A stretch of 23,591 bases of DNA from JBCCMA01 sp039026595 (GCA_039026595.1 JBCCMA010000038.1:1-23591), one strand, 5' to 3'; counted from the stretch's first letter, positions 8,319 to 16,931 are shown. Made by a program: numbers and translations. Notes: generated from the sequence alone by a model not told the origin.

Positions 8319-9247
8319 CAGGACGCCTCCGCACGTTCGGTCAGGCGGATGAACAATTCTTCGAGCCGGTTTGACTTGGTGCGCATGCTGGTCACGGTTA
8401 ATCCCGTCTCGCCGACCGCTGCAAACAGATCGTTGAGCGAACGCCCGTCAGCCACTTCCACCTCGATCGCATCCTCCGCACTGGCCCGCCCCACCTTGAA
8501 CCCGTCCAGCGTTGGCAGTGCATCCGGCACACCATCCAGATTGAGCACGTAGGTCTGCATTTTCAGTTTCTGCAGCACGCGGCTCATGCGATCGTTTTCC
8601 GTAATCACACCGTGATCGATAATGGCCACGTTACGACACAACGACTCGGCCTCTTCCAGGTAATGCGTGGTCAAAATGATGGTCGTGCCTTTTTCATTGA
8701 GCTCGGTCAAAAAGCGCCACATCGACCGACGAATTTCGATATCCACACCGGCCGTCGGTTCATCGAGGATCAGAAGACGTGGCTCATGTACAAGCGCCCG
8801 CGCAATCATCAGCCGTCGCTTCATCCCACCGGACAGGTTGCGGGACAATTCATCCCGTTTATCCCAGAGCTTGAGTTCCTTGAGATATTTCTCCGCACGC
8901 TCGCGAGCCAGGTCGGGGCGGATGCCGTAGTACCCAGCCTGGTTGAGCACAATCGTGCTGACCTTCTCAAACTGATTGAAATTGACTTCCTGCGGCACGA
9001 GGCCGAGGCAGGTCTTGGCGGCCTCAAGCTGCGTATCCATGTCATGCCCGAACACAGACACCCGGCCCGCCGTCTTCGTCACTAATGACGAGACAATGCC
9101 GATGGTCGTGGTCTTGCCCGCACCGTTTGGACCAAGCAGCGCAAAAAAATCACCGCTGGCGACGTTCAGGTCGATTCCGCGAAGTGCCCGGACACCGCCG
9201 GGGTAGGTTTTCTGAAGGCCCTCAAGGACCAGAGCATCGGTCGCCAT
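8318..9247 (-). CDS. yadG: ABC transporter ATP-binding protein (YadG-like)
   Basis: This 309-residue cytoplasmic ATPase is the partner of the YadH-like permease. Walker A GPNGAGKTT is at 39-47, the Q-loop at about 86 (LVPQE), the signature LSGGMKRR at 138-145, Walker B LLILDE at 158-163 and the H-loop His at 195 (TTHYLEEAE). Long stretches such as TKTAGRVSVFGHD and SGGMKRRLMIARALVHEP resemble E. coli YadG as I remember it. The C-terminal 90 residues form the accessory domain ending in KSNRLEELFIRLTE. It is the first gene of the minus-strand operon. Its promoter must lie in the 85-bp gap shared with nudC, where no clear box was seen. Confidence 0.94.
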   Translation of the reverse strand: MATDALVLEGLQKTYPGGVRALRGIDLNVASGDFFALLGPNGAGKTTTIGIVSSLVTKTAGRVSVFGHDMDTQLEAAKTCLGLVPQEVNFNQFEKVSTIVLNQAGYYGIRPDLARERAEKYLKELKLWDKRDELSRNLSGGMKRRLMIARALVHEPRLLILDEPTAGVDIEIRRSMWRFLTELNEKGTTIILTTHYLEEAESLCRNVAIIDHGVITENDRMSRVLQKLKMQTYVLNLDGVPDALPTLDGFKVGRASAEDAIEVEVADGRSLNDLFAAVGETGLTVTSMRTKSNRLEELFIRLTERAEAS

Positions 9248-9332
9248 GGCGCAATGTTAATCGAATTGAGCCAGATTGCGATGCGCAACGTATCTGTCCG
9301 ACGCTGCACCAAAAGAGTACCCTTGCGCCCCT

Positions 9333-10292
9333 ATGGACGCCTCCATGCGCAATCGTTTCGTGTCCCGCTCGTTCGACCGCTTGTCGTTAAAACGCGACGA
9401 TGAGAGCTGGCGTCAGTCCGTGCTGGCCACCGACCGCGCCGTCATCCTTCCGGTCTGGCGGCACAAGGTGGCGGCCAACGCGCAGGGCGAGCTGGTTTTG
9501 CTCGCGCCCTCGGACGCCGGCAGCGACCTCGACACCCGCGTGATTCTGCTGGGCACCTGGAATGGCCTGCCCGCGTTTGCGCTGGATTTCGGCCAGGATG
9601 AGGACGTTCCGGAGCGTCTTGCGCCGTTTGAGCATTTCGGACTGCGCGGCATCGGCGCCACCGCCGCCAGCGAGGCCGCAGCGCTCGCCGCCTATGCCCA
9701 GGCCATGGTGTTCTGGCAGCGGCGGCACCGCTACTGCGGAACCTGCGGTGGAGCTAACGCGACATCGCAGGCCGGACACGCCATGACCTGCGTAAAATGC
9801 GGGCACCGACAATTCCCGCGCAGCGATCCGGCCGTCATCGTGCTGACCTCGCACGGCGATCACGCCCTGCTTGGCCGGCAGGCGAAGTGGCCACCGGGCA
9901 TGTACTCCACCATCGCGGGCTTCGTTGAGCCGGGCGAGAGCCTTGAGAACGCGGTACGCCGCGAAGTTGCCGAGGAGACCGGCGTGACGGTGGGCGATGT
10001 TCATTACCACTCTTCCCAGCCGTGGCCGTTTCCAGCGTCTCTGATGCTCGGTTTCCACGCCACGGCGCTGAGCCGCGATATGCAGCCGCGCGACGACGAG
10101 CTGGAAGACGTTCGCTGGTTTTCGCGCGACGATATCGTGCAGCAGCTCAGTAACCGTGCGATGGCGTTATCCGCGTCGATCTCGATCGCGTTCCGGTTGA
10201 TCGAGTCATGGTTCGACGAGGGCGAGCCTGGTCGTCTCAGGGCGCTGATCGGTCAGGGGCATCACACACATCAACGAAAAGGCGATCGCTGA
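9333..10292 (+). CDS. nudC: NAD(+) diphosphatase / RNA deNADding Nudix hydrolase
   Basis: NudC hydrolyses NAD(H) to NMN(H) and AMP and removes NAD caps from RNA. The protein has 319 residues. An N-terminal NADPPase domain is followed by a four-Cys zinc ribbon (Cys135, 138, 153, 156) and the Nudix box at 196-218 (GFVEPGESLENAVRREVAEE plus TGV, all consensus residues present). The NudC hallmark SQPWPFP is at 228-234. I chose ATG 9333; the frame is open from an ATG at 9276, but that adds 19 unrelated residues. No Shine-Dalgarno is evident at 9333, so a short-leader or leaderless start is possible. It leads an operon with the TANGO2-like and S9 genes. Confidence 0.93.
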   Translation: MDASMRNRFVSRSFDRLSLKRDDESWRQSVLATDRAVILPVWRHKVAANAQGELVLLAPSDAGSDLDTRVILLGTWNGLPAFALDFGQDEDVPERLAPFEHFGLRGIGATAASEAAALAAYAQAMVFWQRRHRYCGTCGGANATSQAGHAMTCVKCGHRQFPRSDPAVIVLTSHGDHALLGRQAKWPPGMYSTIAGFVEPGESLENAVRREVAEETGVTVGDVHYHSSQPWPFPASLMLGFHATALSRDMQPRDDELEDVRWFSRDDIVQQLSNRAMALSASISIAFRLIESWFDEGEPGRLRALIGQGHHTHQRKGDR

Positions 10293-10294
10293 CC

Positions 10295-11101
10295 ATGTGC
10301 CTTATCGGATTGTCATGGCAAAAACACCCCCGCTACGCGCTGATCGTGGCGGCCAACCGCGACGAATTCCATGCCCGTCAAACCGACCCTCTGGCGTGGT
10401 GGCCCGGCGTCCCTGTGCTCGCCGGGTGCGACCGCGTCGGCGGTGGTACCTGGATGGGCATCTCGCGCAGCGGTCTGTTCGCAGCGCTGACCAATTTCCG
10501 TGAACCCGTTGAATCGGATCACGCGGACCCCAGACCGTCACGCGGCGAGCTCGTCATCAATTACCTCACTGGGCACACCGACCCGCGTGACGCGCCCGAG
10601 GCGTACGCCGGCTTCAACCTGCTGACGGGCTGCCTGCGCGGACCGCACACCGGCCTGCACTTCGCGACCAATCGCGGCGAACCGCGCACGGCGCTCGCGC
10701 CCGGCATCTACGGACTGTCGAACGGACAGTTTGACGCCCCATGGCCCAAAGCGAGGGCGCTGAAAGCGGCCTTGCACGATCTGCCGCATGATCCGCTCGC
10801 CGAGCCGACCGACATCGCAGAGACCCTTTTGGCCACTTTGACGAATCAGGCGCGGGTGCAGACGGACGAAGACCTGCCCAAAACCGGCATGGACGTGGCA
10901 CTTGAAAGACGACTCTCTGCCGCGTTTATTCTGGGCGAGCATTACGGCACACGCTGCTCCACCGTACTCCTTGTGGACCGCGACGGCATGGCGTGGATCA
11001 CCGAATGGACATTCGCCCCCGACGGACGCTGCCGGTTCTCACGCCGCTTTCTCTGGCGGCTGGTCGACACCCCGAACCCACAGCATGAGGCTTGGACATG
11101 A
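10295..11101 (+). CDS. NRDE/TANGO2-family protein
   Basis: This 268-residue cytoplasmic protein belongs to the NRDE (TANGO2) family, defined by the motif Asn21-Arg-Asp-Glu24, seen here as VAANRDEFHARQT. The N-terminus MCLIGLSW puts Cys at position 2, as is usual in the family; this resembles an N-terminal-nucleophile fold. GGGTWMGISRSGLFAALTNFR is the second conserved block. Human TANGO2 has been proposed to act in haem or lipid handling; the bacterial role is unsettled. The ATG at 10295 lies 2 bp after the nudC stop, and the TGA overlaps the ATG of the S9 peptidase gene (ATGA). It is therefore the middle gene of a coupled operon. Confidence 0.9.
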   Translation: MCLIGLSWQKHPRYALIVAANRDEFHARQTDPLAWWPGVPVLAGCDRVGGGTWMGISRSGLFAALTNFREPVESDHADPRPSRGELVINYLTGHTDPRDAPEAYAGFNLLTGCLRGPHTGLHFATNRGEPRTALAPGIYGLSNGQFDAPWPKARALKAALHDLPHDPLAEPTDIAETLLATLTNQARVQTDEDLPKTGMDVALERRLSAAFILGEHYGTRCSTVLLVDRDGMAWITEWTFAPDGRCRFSRRFLWRLVDTPNPQHEAWT

Positions 11102-13047
11102 GCTCGAAAGTACACGCACCCGCCGGCTCATGGCCTTCGCCCATCACCACGGACATGGTTGTGGCCGGGAGCCGCCGCCTTGCCGAACCGCGCGTCCATG
11201 GTGCCAGCGTCTTGTGGCTGGAGGGCCGCCCGGAGGATCACGGTCGCGTGGTACTGGTGCGCGAGATAGACGGGGGCGAACGCATTGATCTGGTGCCCAA
11301 GCCGTTCAGCGTACGAAGTCGCGCCCATGAGTACGGCGGCGGAGCCTACACGATCGGAAAAGACGAAGCGTTCTTCGTCAACGCCGAAGATCAGCGGGTC
11401 TACGCAGTGTCTCTGGACGGCCGCAAAACGCCGCGCGCGATCACCGATTCCTCAACGCGCCGCTTCGCTGATCTGAACTTCGACGCCCGGCACCACCGGC
11501 TGCTCGCCGTCAGCGAAAATCATGCTGGTAAAAATGAACCCGTCACCACGCTGGTTGCGATCGACCTGGACACGGGCGAACTGACGACGCTTGCGAATGG
11601 GGCTGATTTCTACTCCTCGCCAGCGCTTTCGCCTGACGGCAGCGCGCTGGCATGGCTGAGCTGGCAGCATCCCGATATGCCATGGGACGCGACGACCTTG
11701 TGGTATTCGGACCTGTCCGACAACGGCGAGCTCATGGGGATACGACGCGTCGGCCACGACCGCGCATCGCATTTTCAGCCGCAGTTTTCGCCGGACGGCA
11801 CACTCTATGTTGTGTCCGACCACAGCGACTGGTGGAACCTGTATCGGCTCGATGCGGCCGGCGGTGAGCTCGTTCCCGTTGCACCCGCGCAGCGCGAGTT
11901 CGCGTTTCCGCAGTGGGTATTCGGCATGTCCACCTACGGCTTTCTGGATGCAGACACCATTGCGGCGGTTAGCACCGCCGGCGGCACGTGGGTACTTCAT
12001 ACCATCAACGTGAACACGGGCGAGACCGTGCCGGTGGCCCCGTTTGACTTCAGCGCATGCGAGCAACTGCACGCCGCGGACGGACGCGCGGTATTGATCG
12101 CCGGCGGGCCGCGTACGCCGTACTGCATCACCAGCGCCGTGGTTGAACATGGTGAAAATGCGGCCAAATGGACCCGACATCAACGCGCGTCGGAGCTGTC
12201 TGTGGACGACGATAGCCTGTCCGAACCGGTCGCGCTGACCATCCGCGCCGGCCGCGCCCATGAGTGCCACGGCTTTTATTACCCGCCGACCAGCGCGACG
12301 CACGCACTTGGTGACAACGAGCGCCCGCCGCTGCTTCTCAAGTGCCACGGGGGGCCCACCAGCGCAACGGACAACGTCTTTGATCCTCGAATCCAGTACT
12401 GGACCTCACGCGGCATCGCCGTGTTCGATCTGAACTACCGGGGCAGCACGGGCTACGGCCGCGGCTATCGCCGCGCCCTTTGGGATCGATGGGGAATCAG
12501 CGATGTCGAGGACTGTCGACATGTCGTCGAGGAGCTCGCCGCCCGCGGCCTCGCAGACCCGGATCGCGCGCTGATCAGCGGGGGCAGCGCAGGCGGCTAC
12601 ACCGTGCTGTGCGCCCTCACGTTCGACGATGTGTTCGCGGCCGGCGCGAGTTATTACGGTATCGGCGATCTCGAGCTGCTCGCGCGAGACACCCACAAGT
12701 TTGAATCGCGCTATCTCGACCGCATGGTGGGTCCATATCCTGCGGCCCGCGACCACTATCGCGCCCGCTCACCACTGCATCATGTCGATCGCCTCGCTTG
12801 CCCGGTCATTTTCTTCCAGGGGCTCGAAGATGGGGTGGTGCCGCCCAACCAGGCGGAGACCATGGTCAGCGCGCTCCGCGAGAAAGGCGTCACGGTGGCC
12901 TACGTGCCCTTTGCCGGCGAGGGCCACGGATTTCGGCAATCCGACAACATCCGCTTCGCACTCGCGGCGGAACTCGCGTTCTACGGCCGGGTCCTTGGGT
13001 TTACGCCGAACGGCATTTCACCCGACCTCAGCAGCTATTTGGGCTGA
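11098..13047 (+). CDS. S9 family prolyl-oligopeptidase-type serine peptidase
   Basis: This is a 649-residue cytoplasmic serine peptidase with no signal peptide. The N-terminal two-thirds (about 30-380) form a WD40-like propeller (repeats such as SPDGSALAWLSW and FSPDGTLYVVSD). An alpha/beta hydrolase domain follows with the oxyanion region KCHGGPT. The catalytic triad is Ser497 in SGGSAGGYT, Asp578 in LEDGVVPP and His610 in GEGHGF. It resembles acylaminoacyl-peptidase/dipeptidyl-peptidase-like S9C enzymes; exact specificity cannot be read. The ATG at 11098 overlaps the stop of the NRDE gene, and an in-frame TTG at 11092 is less likely. No terminator was recognised in the 72-bp convergent gap to the esterase gene. 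Confidence 0.92.
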   Translation: MSSKVHAPAGSWPSPITTDMVVAGSRRLAEPRVHGASVLWLEGRPEDHGRVVLVREIDGGERIDLVPKPFSVRSRAHEYGGGAYTIGKDEAFFVNAEDQRVYAVSLDGRKTPRAITDSSTRRFADLNFDARHHRLLAVSENHAGKNEPVTTLVAIDLDTGELTTLANGADFYSSPALSPDGSALAWLSWQHPDMPWDATTLWYSDLSDNGELMGIRRVGHDRASHFQPQFSPDGTLYVVSDHSDWWNLYRLDAAGGELVPVAPAQREFAFPQWVFGMSTYGFLDADTIAAVSTAGGTWVLHTINVNTGETVPVAPFDFSACEQLHAADGRAVLIAGGPRTPYCITSAVVEHGENAAKWTRHQRASELSVDDDSLSEPVALTIRAGRAHECHGFYYPPTSATHALGDNERPPLLLKCHGGPTSATDNVFDPRIQYWTSRGIAVFDLNYRGSTGYGRGYRRALWDRWGISDVEDCRHVVEELAARGLADPDRALISGGSAGGYTVLCALTFDDVFAAGASYYGIGDLELLARDTHKFESRYLDRMVGPYPAARDHYRARSPLHHVDRLACPVIFFQGLEDGVVPPNQAETMVSALREKGVTVAYVPFAGEGHGFRQSDNIRFALAAELAFYGRVLGFTPNGISPDLSSYLG

Positions 13048-13119
13048 CGATCTGGTTTAGCCGCGTCGGCCACCCATTCGACCACCTTGGCCGGGACAAA
13101 CCGAAGACAGTGAAAGCGC

Positions 13120-13788
13120 CTACTGTGCGCCGAGTACGGTGCGCAGCCAGCCGCCGATGTGGGCGATTTCTTCCATACAAACCTGATGCGCCATCGGGTA
13201 AGCGTGCCAGGTCAGCGGATAGCCGGCCTCCGTCAAAACGTCGCGCACATGTTCCCCAAGATCAAACGTCAGAACAGGATCCATTTGCCCGTGCGCGAGG
13301 AACACCGGCAGCCCGCGATTGGCCGCGGCGGCACCGTCGATAAGCGCCGCGTGGCCCGGAAGATACGTTGACAGCGCCATGACGCCCGCGAGCTTGACCG
13401 GGTAGCGCAGTGCGGCGTACAGAGCAATCACACCACCCTGCGAAAACCCAGCCAGAACAATATCTTCGGCGCGCCGGCCGTCTTCCAGTTCGGCGGCGAT
13501 CAACGCCTCAACCTGCCCCACACTCGCATTGATTCCGTCAAGATCGAATCGGTCATTGCGGTCGAGACTCAAAATATCGAACCACGCGCGCATTGGCATG
13601 CCGCCGTTCAGCGTTACAGGGCGCACGGGGGCGTGCGGAAAGACGAAGCGCACACCGGCGTCGGGACCCAGTCCCAGCTGCGGCACGATCGGCTCGAAAT
13701 CATGGCCATCGGCGCCCAGCCCGTGCAGCCAGATCACGCTTCGGCGCGGTTTGGGGGTGTCGACAACGACCGTTTCAAGAGTGCTCAC
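13120..13788 (-). CDS. Carboxylesterase/phospholipase, alpha/beta hydrolase
   Basis: This small esterase of 222 residues belongs to the abhydrolase_2 family (acyl-protein thioesterase/EstB type). The oxyanion loop is WLHGLGADG (20-28). The triad is Ser116 in AGFSQGG, Asp170 in HGQMDPVL and His201 in YPMAHQVC. There is no signal peptide, so it is cytoplasmic. Members hydrolyse short-chain carboxylic esters or lysophospholipids; the natural substrate is unknown. It is transcribed alone, convergent with the S9 gene and divergent from lptM-polA. Confidence 0.92.
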   Translation of the reverse strand: MSTLETVVVDTPKPRRSVIWLHGLGADGHDFEPIVPQLGLGPDAGVRFVFPHAPVRPVTLNGGMPMRAWFDILSLDRNDRFDLDGINASVGQVEALIAAELEDGRRAEDIVLAGFSQGGVIALYAALRYPVKLAGVMALSTYLPGHAALIDGAAAANRGLPVFLAHGQMDPVLTFDLGEHVRDVLTEAGYPLTWHAYPMAHQVCMEEIAHIGGWLRTVLGAQ

Positions 13789-13822
13789 AGGTCGCTCCAG
13801 TCAGCGCGGCGCAGGGGCGCGC

Positions 13823-13855
13823 AGTGTACCCGACGTCGGCAGGCTGGCGTACACT
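13823..13855. promoter_or_regulatory. Inverted repeat in the estB-like/lptM divergent spacer
   Basis: AGTGTAC (13823-13829) and GTACACT (13849-13855) form a perfect 7-bp inverted repeat with a 19-bp spacer. The spacer begins with the 10-bp palindrome CCGACGTCGG (13830-13839). The site sits 6 bp before the lptM GTG in a 73-bp divergent gap. It could be an operator or, in RNA, a leader hairpin; no matching known operator was recognised. Confidence 0.3.
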
Positions 13856-13861
13856 CGGCGC

Positions 13862-14023
13862 GTGAAAATCGTGTTGCCCGCCCTGCTGCTGATCGCAGCG
13901 CAAGTGTTAACCGGCTGCGGACAGACCGGCGCGCTCTACCTGCCTGACGACGAGACGAACGTCGCGGTCGGCGACGACCCCGAGCGCCCGGACGATGACT
14001 CACCTGACGACGAGCCTGAATAA
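13862..14023 (+). CDS. lptM: LptM-like small outer-membrane lipoprotein
   Basis: This 53-residue lipoprotein starts with GTG. Its signal peptide ends in the lipobox LTGC, followed by the family signature GQTGALYLP (CGQKGPLYLP is typical). LptM (formerly YifL) binds the LptDE lipopolysaccharide translocon and aids its oxidative maturation. The tail is very acidic (DDDSPDDEPE), longer and more charged than the usual tail of these proteins. It lies 22 bp before polA; LptM genes usually neighbour lysA or dapF instead, so this location is somewhat unusual. Translation from an upstream ATG in the same frame is unlikely because the lipoprotein signal would be internal. Confidence 0.8.
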   Translation: MKIVLPALLLIAAQVLTGCGQTGALYLPDDETNVAVGDDPERPDDDSPDDEPE

Positions 14024-14045
14024 CCCGCCAGCTATCGACATCGCC

Positions 14046-16757
14046 ATGACCGCAAACGCACCGCCCGTTGTCCTCGTGGACGGCTCTTCCTATCTCTACA
14101 GGGCCTTTCACGCACTGCCATCGCTCACCGCTAGCGACGGCACCCCAACCGGGGCCACACTCGGTGTGATCAATATGCTGAACAAGCTGATCGCCGACGT
14201 GGCACCCACACACATGGCGGTTATTTTTGATGCACCCGGCAAGACGTTCCGACATGAGCAATATGCCGAGTACAAAGCCAACCGTCCCTCGATGCCTCCG
14301 GAACTTCGCGAGCAGGTCAAGACCATCCATACCCTGATTGGCGACCTCGGCCTGCCGCTGGTCATGATCGAAGGCGTTGAGGCCGACGATGTGATCGGCA
14401 CGCTCGCTCGCCACGCGTCCGAGTCTGGTCAACCGATGTTGATTTCGACGGGCGACAAGGACATGGCGCAGCTGGTCAGTCCGCACGTCACGCTGGTCAA
14501 CACGATGAGTGGCGAGGTTTTTGATGATGCGATGGTGCAGAAGAAATTTGGTGTTCGCCCCAACCAGATCATTGACTACCTCGGGCTGGTCGGCGACACC
14601 TCGGACAATATTCCGGGCGTGCCGAAGGTGGGCCCCAAGACCGCGGCCAAATGGCTCGCCAACTACGAGACTGCAGAGGGTGTGATCGAACACGCCGAGG
14701 ACATCAAGGGCAAGGTGGGCGACAGCCTGCGCGAGCATATCGACCAACTCCGTCTGTCCCGCGATCTGGCCACCATCAAGTGTGATGTTGACCTGCCGGT
14801 CGGGCTTGATGAGCTCAAACGCAATCCGGCCAATATCGATGCTTTGCGCAGCGCCTACCAGTCGCTGGCGTTCAACACGCTGCTGCGGCAGCTCCCCGAC
14901 GGCGACGACGAGACGTTCGAGGTGGCCGCGCCGGACGCGTCAGACGATGAGCCCCGCTACGACATTGTTCTTGCGCAAAGCGATTTCGACGCGTGGCTCG
15001 ACGAACTCAAGAAAGCCGAGTCCTTTGCGTTCGATACCGAAACAACCAGCCTTGACTACATGGCAGCGGAAATTGTCGGCGTGTCGTTCGCTGTCAAGAC
15101 CGGGCACGCAGCGTACGTACCGCTGACCCACCGCTACGAGGGCGCACCGGAACAACTCGATCGCGAAACCGTACTGACGGCACTAAAACCACTGCTGGAA
15201 GATGCGGACAAACCCAAGATCGGACATCACCTCAAATACGATGCACACGTGCTGATGAATCACGGCATCGCGCTCCGGGGCATCGCGTTCGACACCATGG
15301 TGGAGTCCTACGTGCTGAACAGCACAGCAACTCGACACGATATGGACTCGGTGGCCAGCCGCTATCTGGGGCGCAAAACGGTTCACTACGAGGACATCGC
15401 GGGCAAAGGCGCCAAACAGAAACGGTTCGATGACATCGACATCGTACAAGCCGGCCCCTACGCGGCTGAAGACGCCGATGTCACCCTCGCGTTGCACCAT
15501 GCGCTTTGGCCGCAACTCAAGGCCGAAGAGGACCTCGTGTTCATCTACAACACCCTCGAGCAGCCCCTGATCGAGGTCCTTCAGGCTATGGAGTACGGGG
15601 GCGTCCTGATCGATACGGACATGCTGGCCACGCAAAGCGCCGAACTGACCGAGCGCATGGCTGCACTGCGCGATGACGCCTATAAAGCCGCCGGACGGGA
15701 GTTCAATCTGGGATCGCCGAAACAGCTCCAGGAAATCCTGTTCGATGAACAGGGGCTGCCGGTGTTGCGCAAGACACCCAAGGGCCAACCCTCGACGGCC
15801 GAGGACGTATTGCAGGAGCTTGCGCTCGACTACGACTTGCCACAGCTCATTCTGGACTACCGCAGTCTGAGCAAACTCAAATCGACGTACACCGACAAGT
15901 TGCCGGACGAGGTGAACCCGCGCACCGGCCGCGTTCATACGTCCTATCACCAGGCGGTGGCGGCAACGGGTCGCCTGTCGAGCCAGGGGCCAAACCTGCA
16001 GAACATCCCGATCCGATCGGCGGAGGGGCGCCGCGTACGGCAGGCGTTTGTCGCGCCGGAGGGACGCCGGATTCTGGCGGCGGACTATTCGCAGATCGAG
16101 CTGCGCATCATGGCGCACCTGTCGGCGGACACCAGCCTCACCACCGCATTCGCCGAGGATCGTGACATTCATCAGGCCACCGCGGCTGAGGTATTCAGCG
16201 TTTCGGTCGATGAGGTGAGTCACGACCAGCGTCGTTCGGCCAAAGCGATCAACTTCGGACTGATTTACGGCATGTCGGCCCACGGTCTGGCCAAGCAACT
16301 CAGCGTGTCGCGCCACGAAGCGCAGGCCTACATCGATCTTTACTTTGAGCGCTATCCCGGCGTGCTTCGATACATGGACGAAACAAGAGCTGCCGCGCAC
16401 GATACCGGCTACGTGGAGACGGTCTTCGGCCGACGCCTGTATCTGCCGGAGATCAACTCTCGCAACGGGGCGCGCAGGCAGTACGCCGAGCGCAGCGCGA
16501 TCAACGCGCCGATGCAGGGCACGGCGGCGGACATCATCAAACAGGCCATGATCAGCGTGCATCGCTGGCTGATCGACGAGGCCGTTCCAGCGACCCTGAT
16601 CATGCAGGTGCACGACGAACTGGTGCTGGAGGTGGACGAGGATGCGCTGGACGAGGTCCGGTCAGGCGTGGTGGATCGGATGTGCGAGGCGGCCGAGCTG
16701 GCGGTGCCGCTCAAAGTCGATGCGGGCGTCGGCAGCAATTGGGACGAGGCGCATTAG
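14046..16757 (+). CDS. polA: DNA polymerase I
   Basis: This is a full three-domain Pol I of 903 residues (E. coli has 928). The 5'-3' exonuclease is at about 8-270 (VVLVDGSSYLYRAFHALP; GVEADDVIGTLA; STGDKDMAQLV; GDTSDNIPGVPKVGPKTA). The 3'-5' exonuclease is at about 310-500, with Asp330 and Glu332 in FDTETTSL, Asp399 in HLKYDAH and YAAEDADVTLALH. The ExoII Asn of E. coli (GQNLKYD) is His here (GHHLKYD). The polymerase domain has motif A DYSQIELR (Asp680), motif B RRSAKAINFGLIYG and motif C QVHDELVLEV (Asp857). I prefer ATG 14046, which matches the usual N-terminus, over the in-frame ATG 13995 inside lptM. There is no terminator directly after the stop, so transcription may end at the first sRNA terminator. 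Confidence 0.97.
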   Translation: MTANAPPVVLVDGSSYLYRAFHALPSLTASDGTPTGATLGVINMLNKLIADVAPTHMAVIFDAPGKTFRHEQYAEYKANRPSMPPELREQVKTIHTLIGDLGLPLVMIEGVEADDVIGTLARHASESGQPMLISTGDKDMAQLVSPHVTLVNTMSGEVFDDAMVQKKFGVRPNQIIDYLGLVGDTSDNIPGVPKVGPKTAAKWLANYETAEGVIEHAEDIKGKVGDSLREHIDQLRLSRDLATIKCDVDLPVGLDELKRNPANIDALRSAYQSLAFNTLLRQLPDGDDETFEVAAPDASDDEPRYDIVLAQSDFDAWLDELKKAESFAFDTETTSLDYMAAEIVGVSFAVKTGHAAYVPLTHRYEGAPEQLDRETVLTALKPLLEDADKPKIGHHLKYDAHVLMNHGIALRGIAFDTMVESYVLNSTATRHDMDSVASRYLGRKTVHYEDIAGKGAKQKRFDDIDIVQAGPYAAEDADVTLALHHALWPQLKAEEDLVFIYNTLEQPLIEVLQAMEYGGVLIDTDMLATQSAELTERMAALRDDAYKAAGREFNLGSPKQLQEILFDEQGLPVLRKTPKGQPSTAEDVLQELALDYDLPQLILDYRSLSKLKSTYTDKLPDEVNPRTGRVHTSYHQAVAATGRLSSQGPNLQNIPIRSAEGRRVRQAFVAPEGRRILAADYSQIELRIMAHLSADTSLTTAFAEDRDIHQATAAEVFSVSVDEVSHDQRRSAKAINFGLIYGMSAHGLAKQLSVSRHEAQAYIDLYFERYPGVLRYMDETRAAAHDTGYVETVFGRRLYLPEINSRNGARRQYAERSAINAPMQGTAADIIKQAMISVHRWLIDEAVPATLIMQVHDELVLEVDEDALDEVRSGVVDRMCEAAELAVPLKVDAGVGSNWDEAH

Positions 16758-16777
16758 CCACTTTTTTTCGCGTCCGT

Positions 16778-16806
16778 GAAACTTTTCGGGCGCTCGTCCG
16801 TTCTTA
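16778..16806 (+). promoter_or_regulatory. ECF/sigmaE-type promoter of sRNA 1
   Basis: The -35 GAAACTT (16778-16784) is followed after 15 nt by the -10 GTTCTTA (16800-16806). Counted as AACTT-N17-TCTTA, it fits the AlgU/RpoE type (GAACTT-N16/17-TCTGA). A T7 run (16762-16768) lies just upstream and could act as an UP-like element. The predicted start is near 16813. The same elements at identical spacing recur 182 bp further on. Confidence 0.65.
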
Positions 16807-16812
16807 TATTTT

Positions 16813-16931
16813 GAGTTTTCCCCCGGATGAGAGCTCGTTCCGCTGTCCTCCCTGGCGGAATATGGCGGGTCGCCTCTGTCGACCCAACCCTTGACCCCGG
16901 CGCTTCCCCTAATCGGCGCCGGGGTCTTTTT
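16813..16931 (+). ncRNA. Putative sRNA 1 in the polA-engB gap (Spot 42/ErsA position)
   Basis: A transcript of about 119 nt is predicted between the ECF-type promoter and a strong intrinsic terminator. It holds three hairpins. The first is TTCCGC/GCGGAA (16838-16843, 16855-16860), whose 11-nt loop displays CCUCCC (16847-16852), able to pair with Shine-Dalgarno sequences. The second is GGGTCG/CGACCC (16867-16872, 16880-16885). The third is the terminator. The 5' end is U-rich (TTTTGAGTTTTC), a possible Hfq site. The locus between polA and engB is where E. coli carries spf and, as I recall, Pseudomonas carries the AlgU-dependent ErsA. Primary sequence identity to either was not established. A reading frame from ATG 16827 runs through the terminator and is not credible. 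Confidence 0.7.
16893..16931 (+). terminator. Intrinsic terminator of sRNA 1 (and possibly polA)
   Basis: A perfect 11-bp stem, GACCCCGGCGC (16893-16903) with GCGCCGGGGTC (16916-16926), is followed directly by TTTTT (16927-16931). The loop is 12 nt. Confidence 0.92.

Noticed and set aside
15183..16613. Minus-strand open frame of 476 codons opposite polA
   Set aside because: Antisense to conserved polymerase domains, no recognisable motifs; codon-bias shadow.
16741..16768. T7 run right after polA as an intrinsic terminator
   Set aside because: Only a 3-bp stem (GGC/GCC) precedes it; more likely an AT-rich element upstream of the sRNA promoter.
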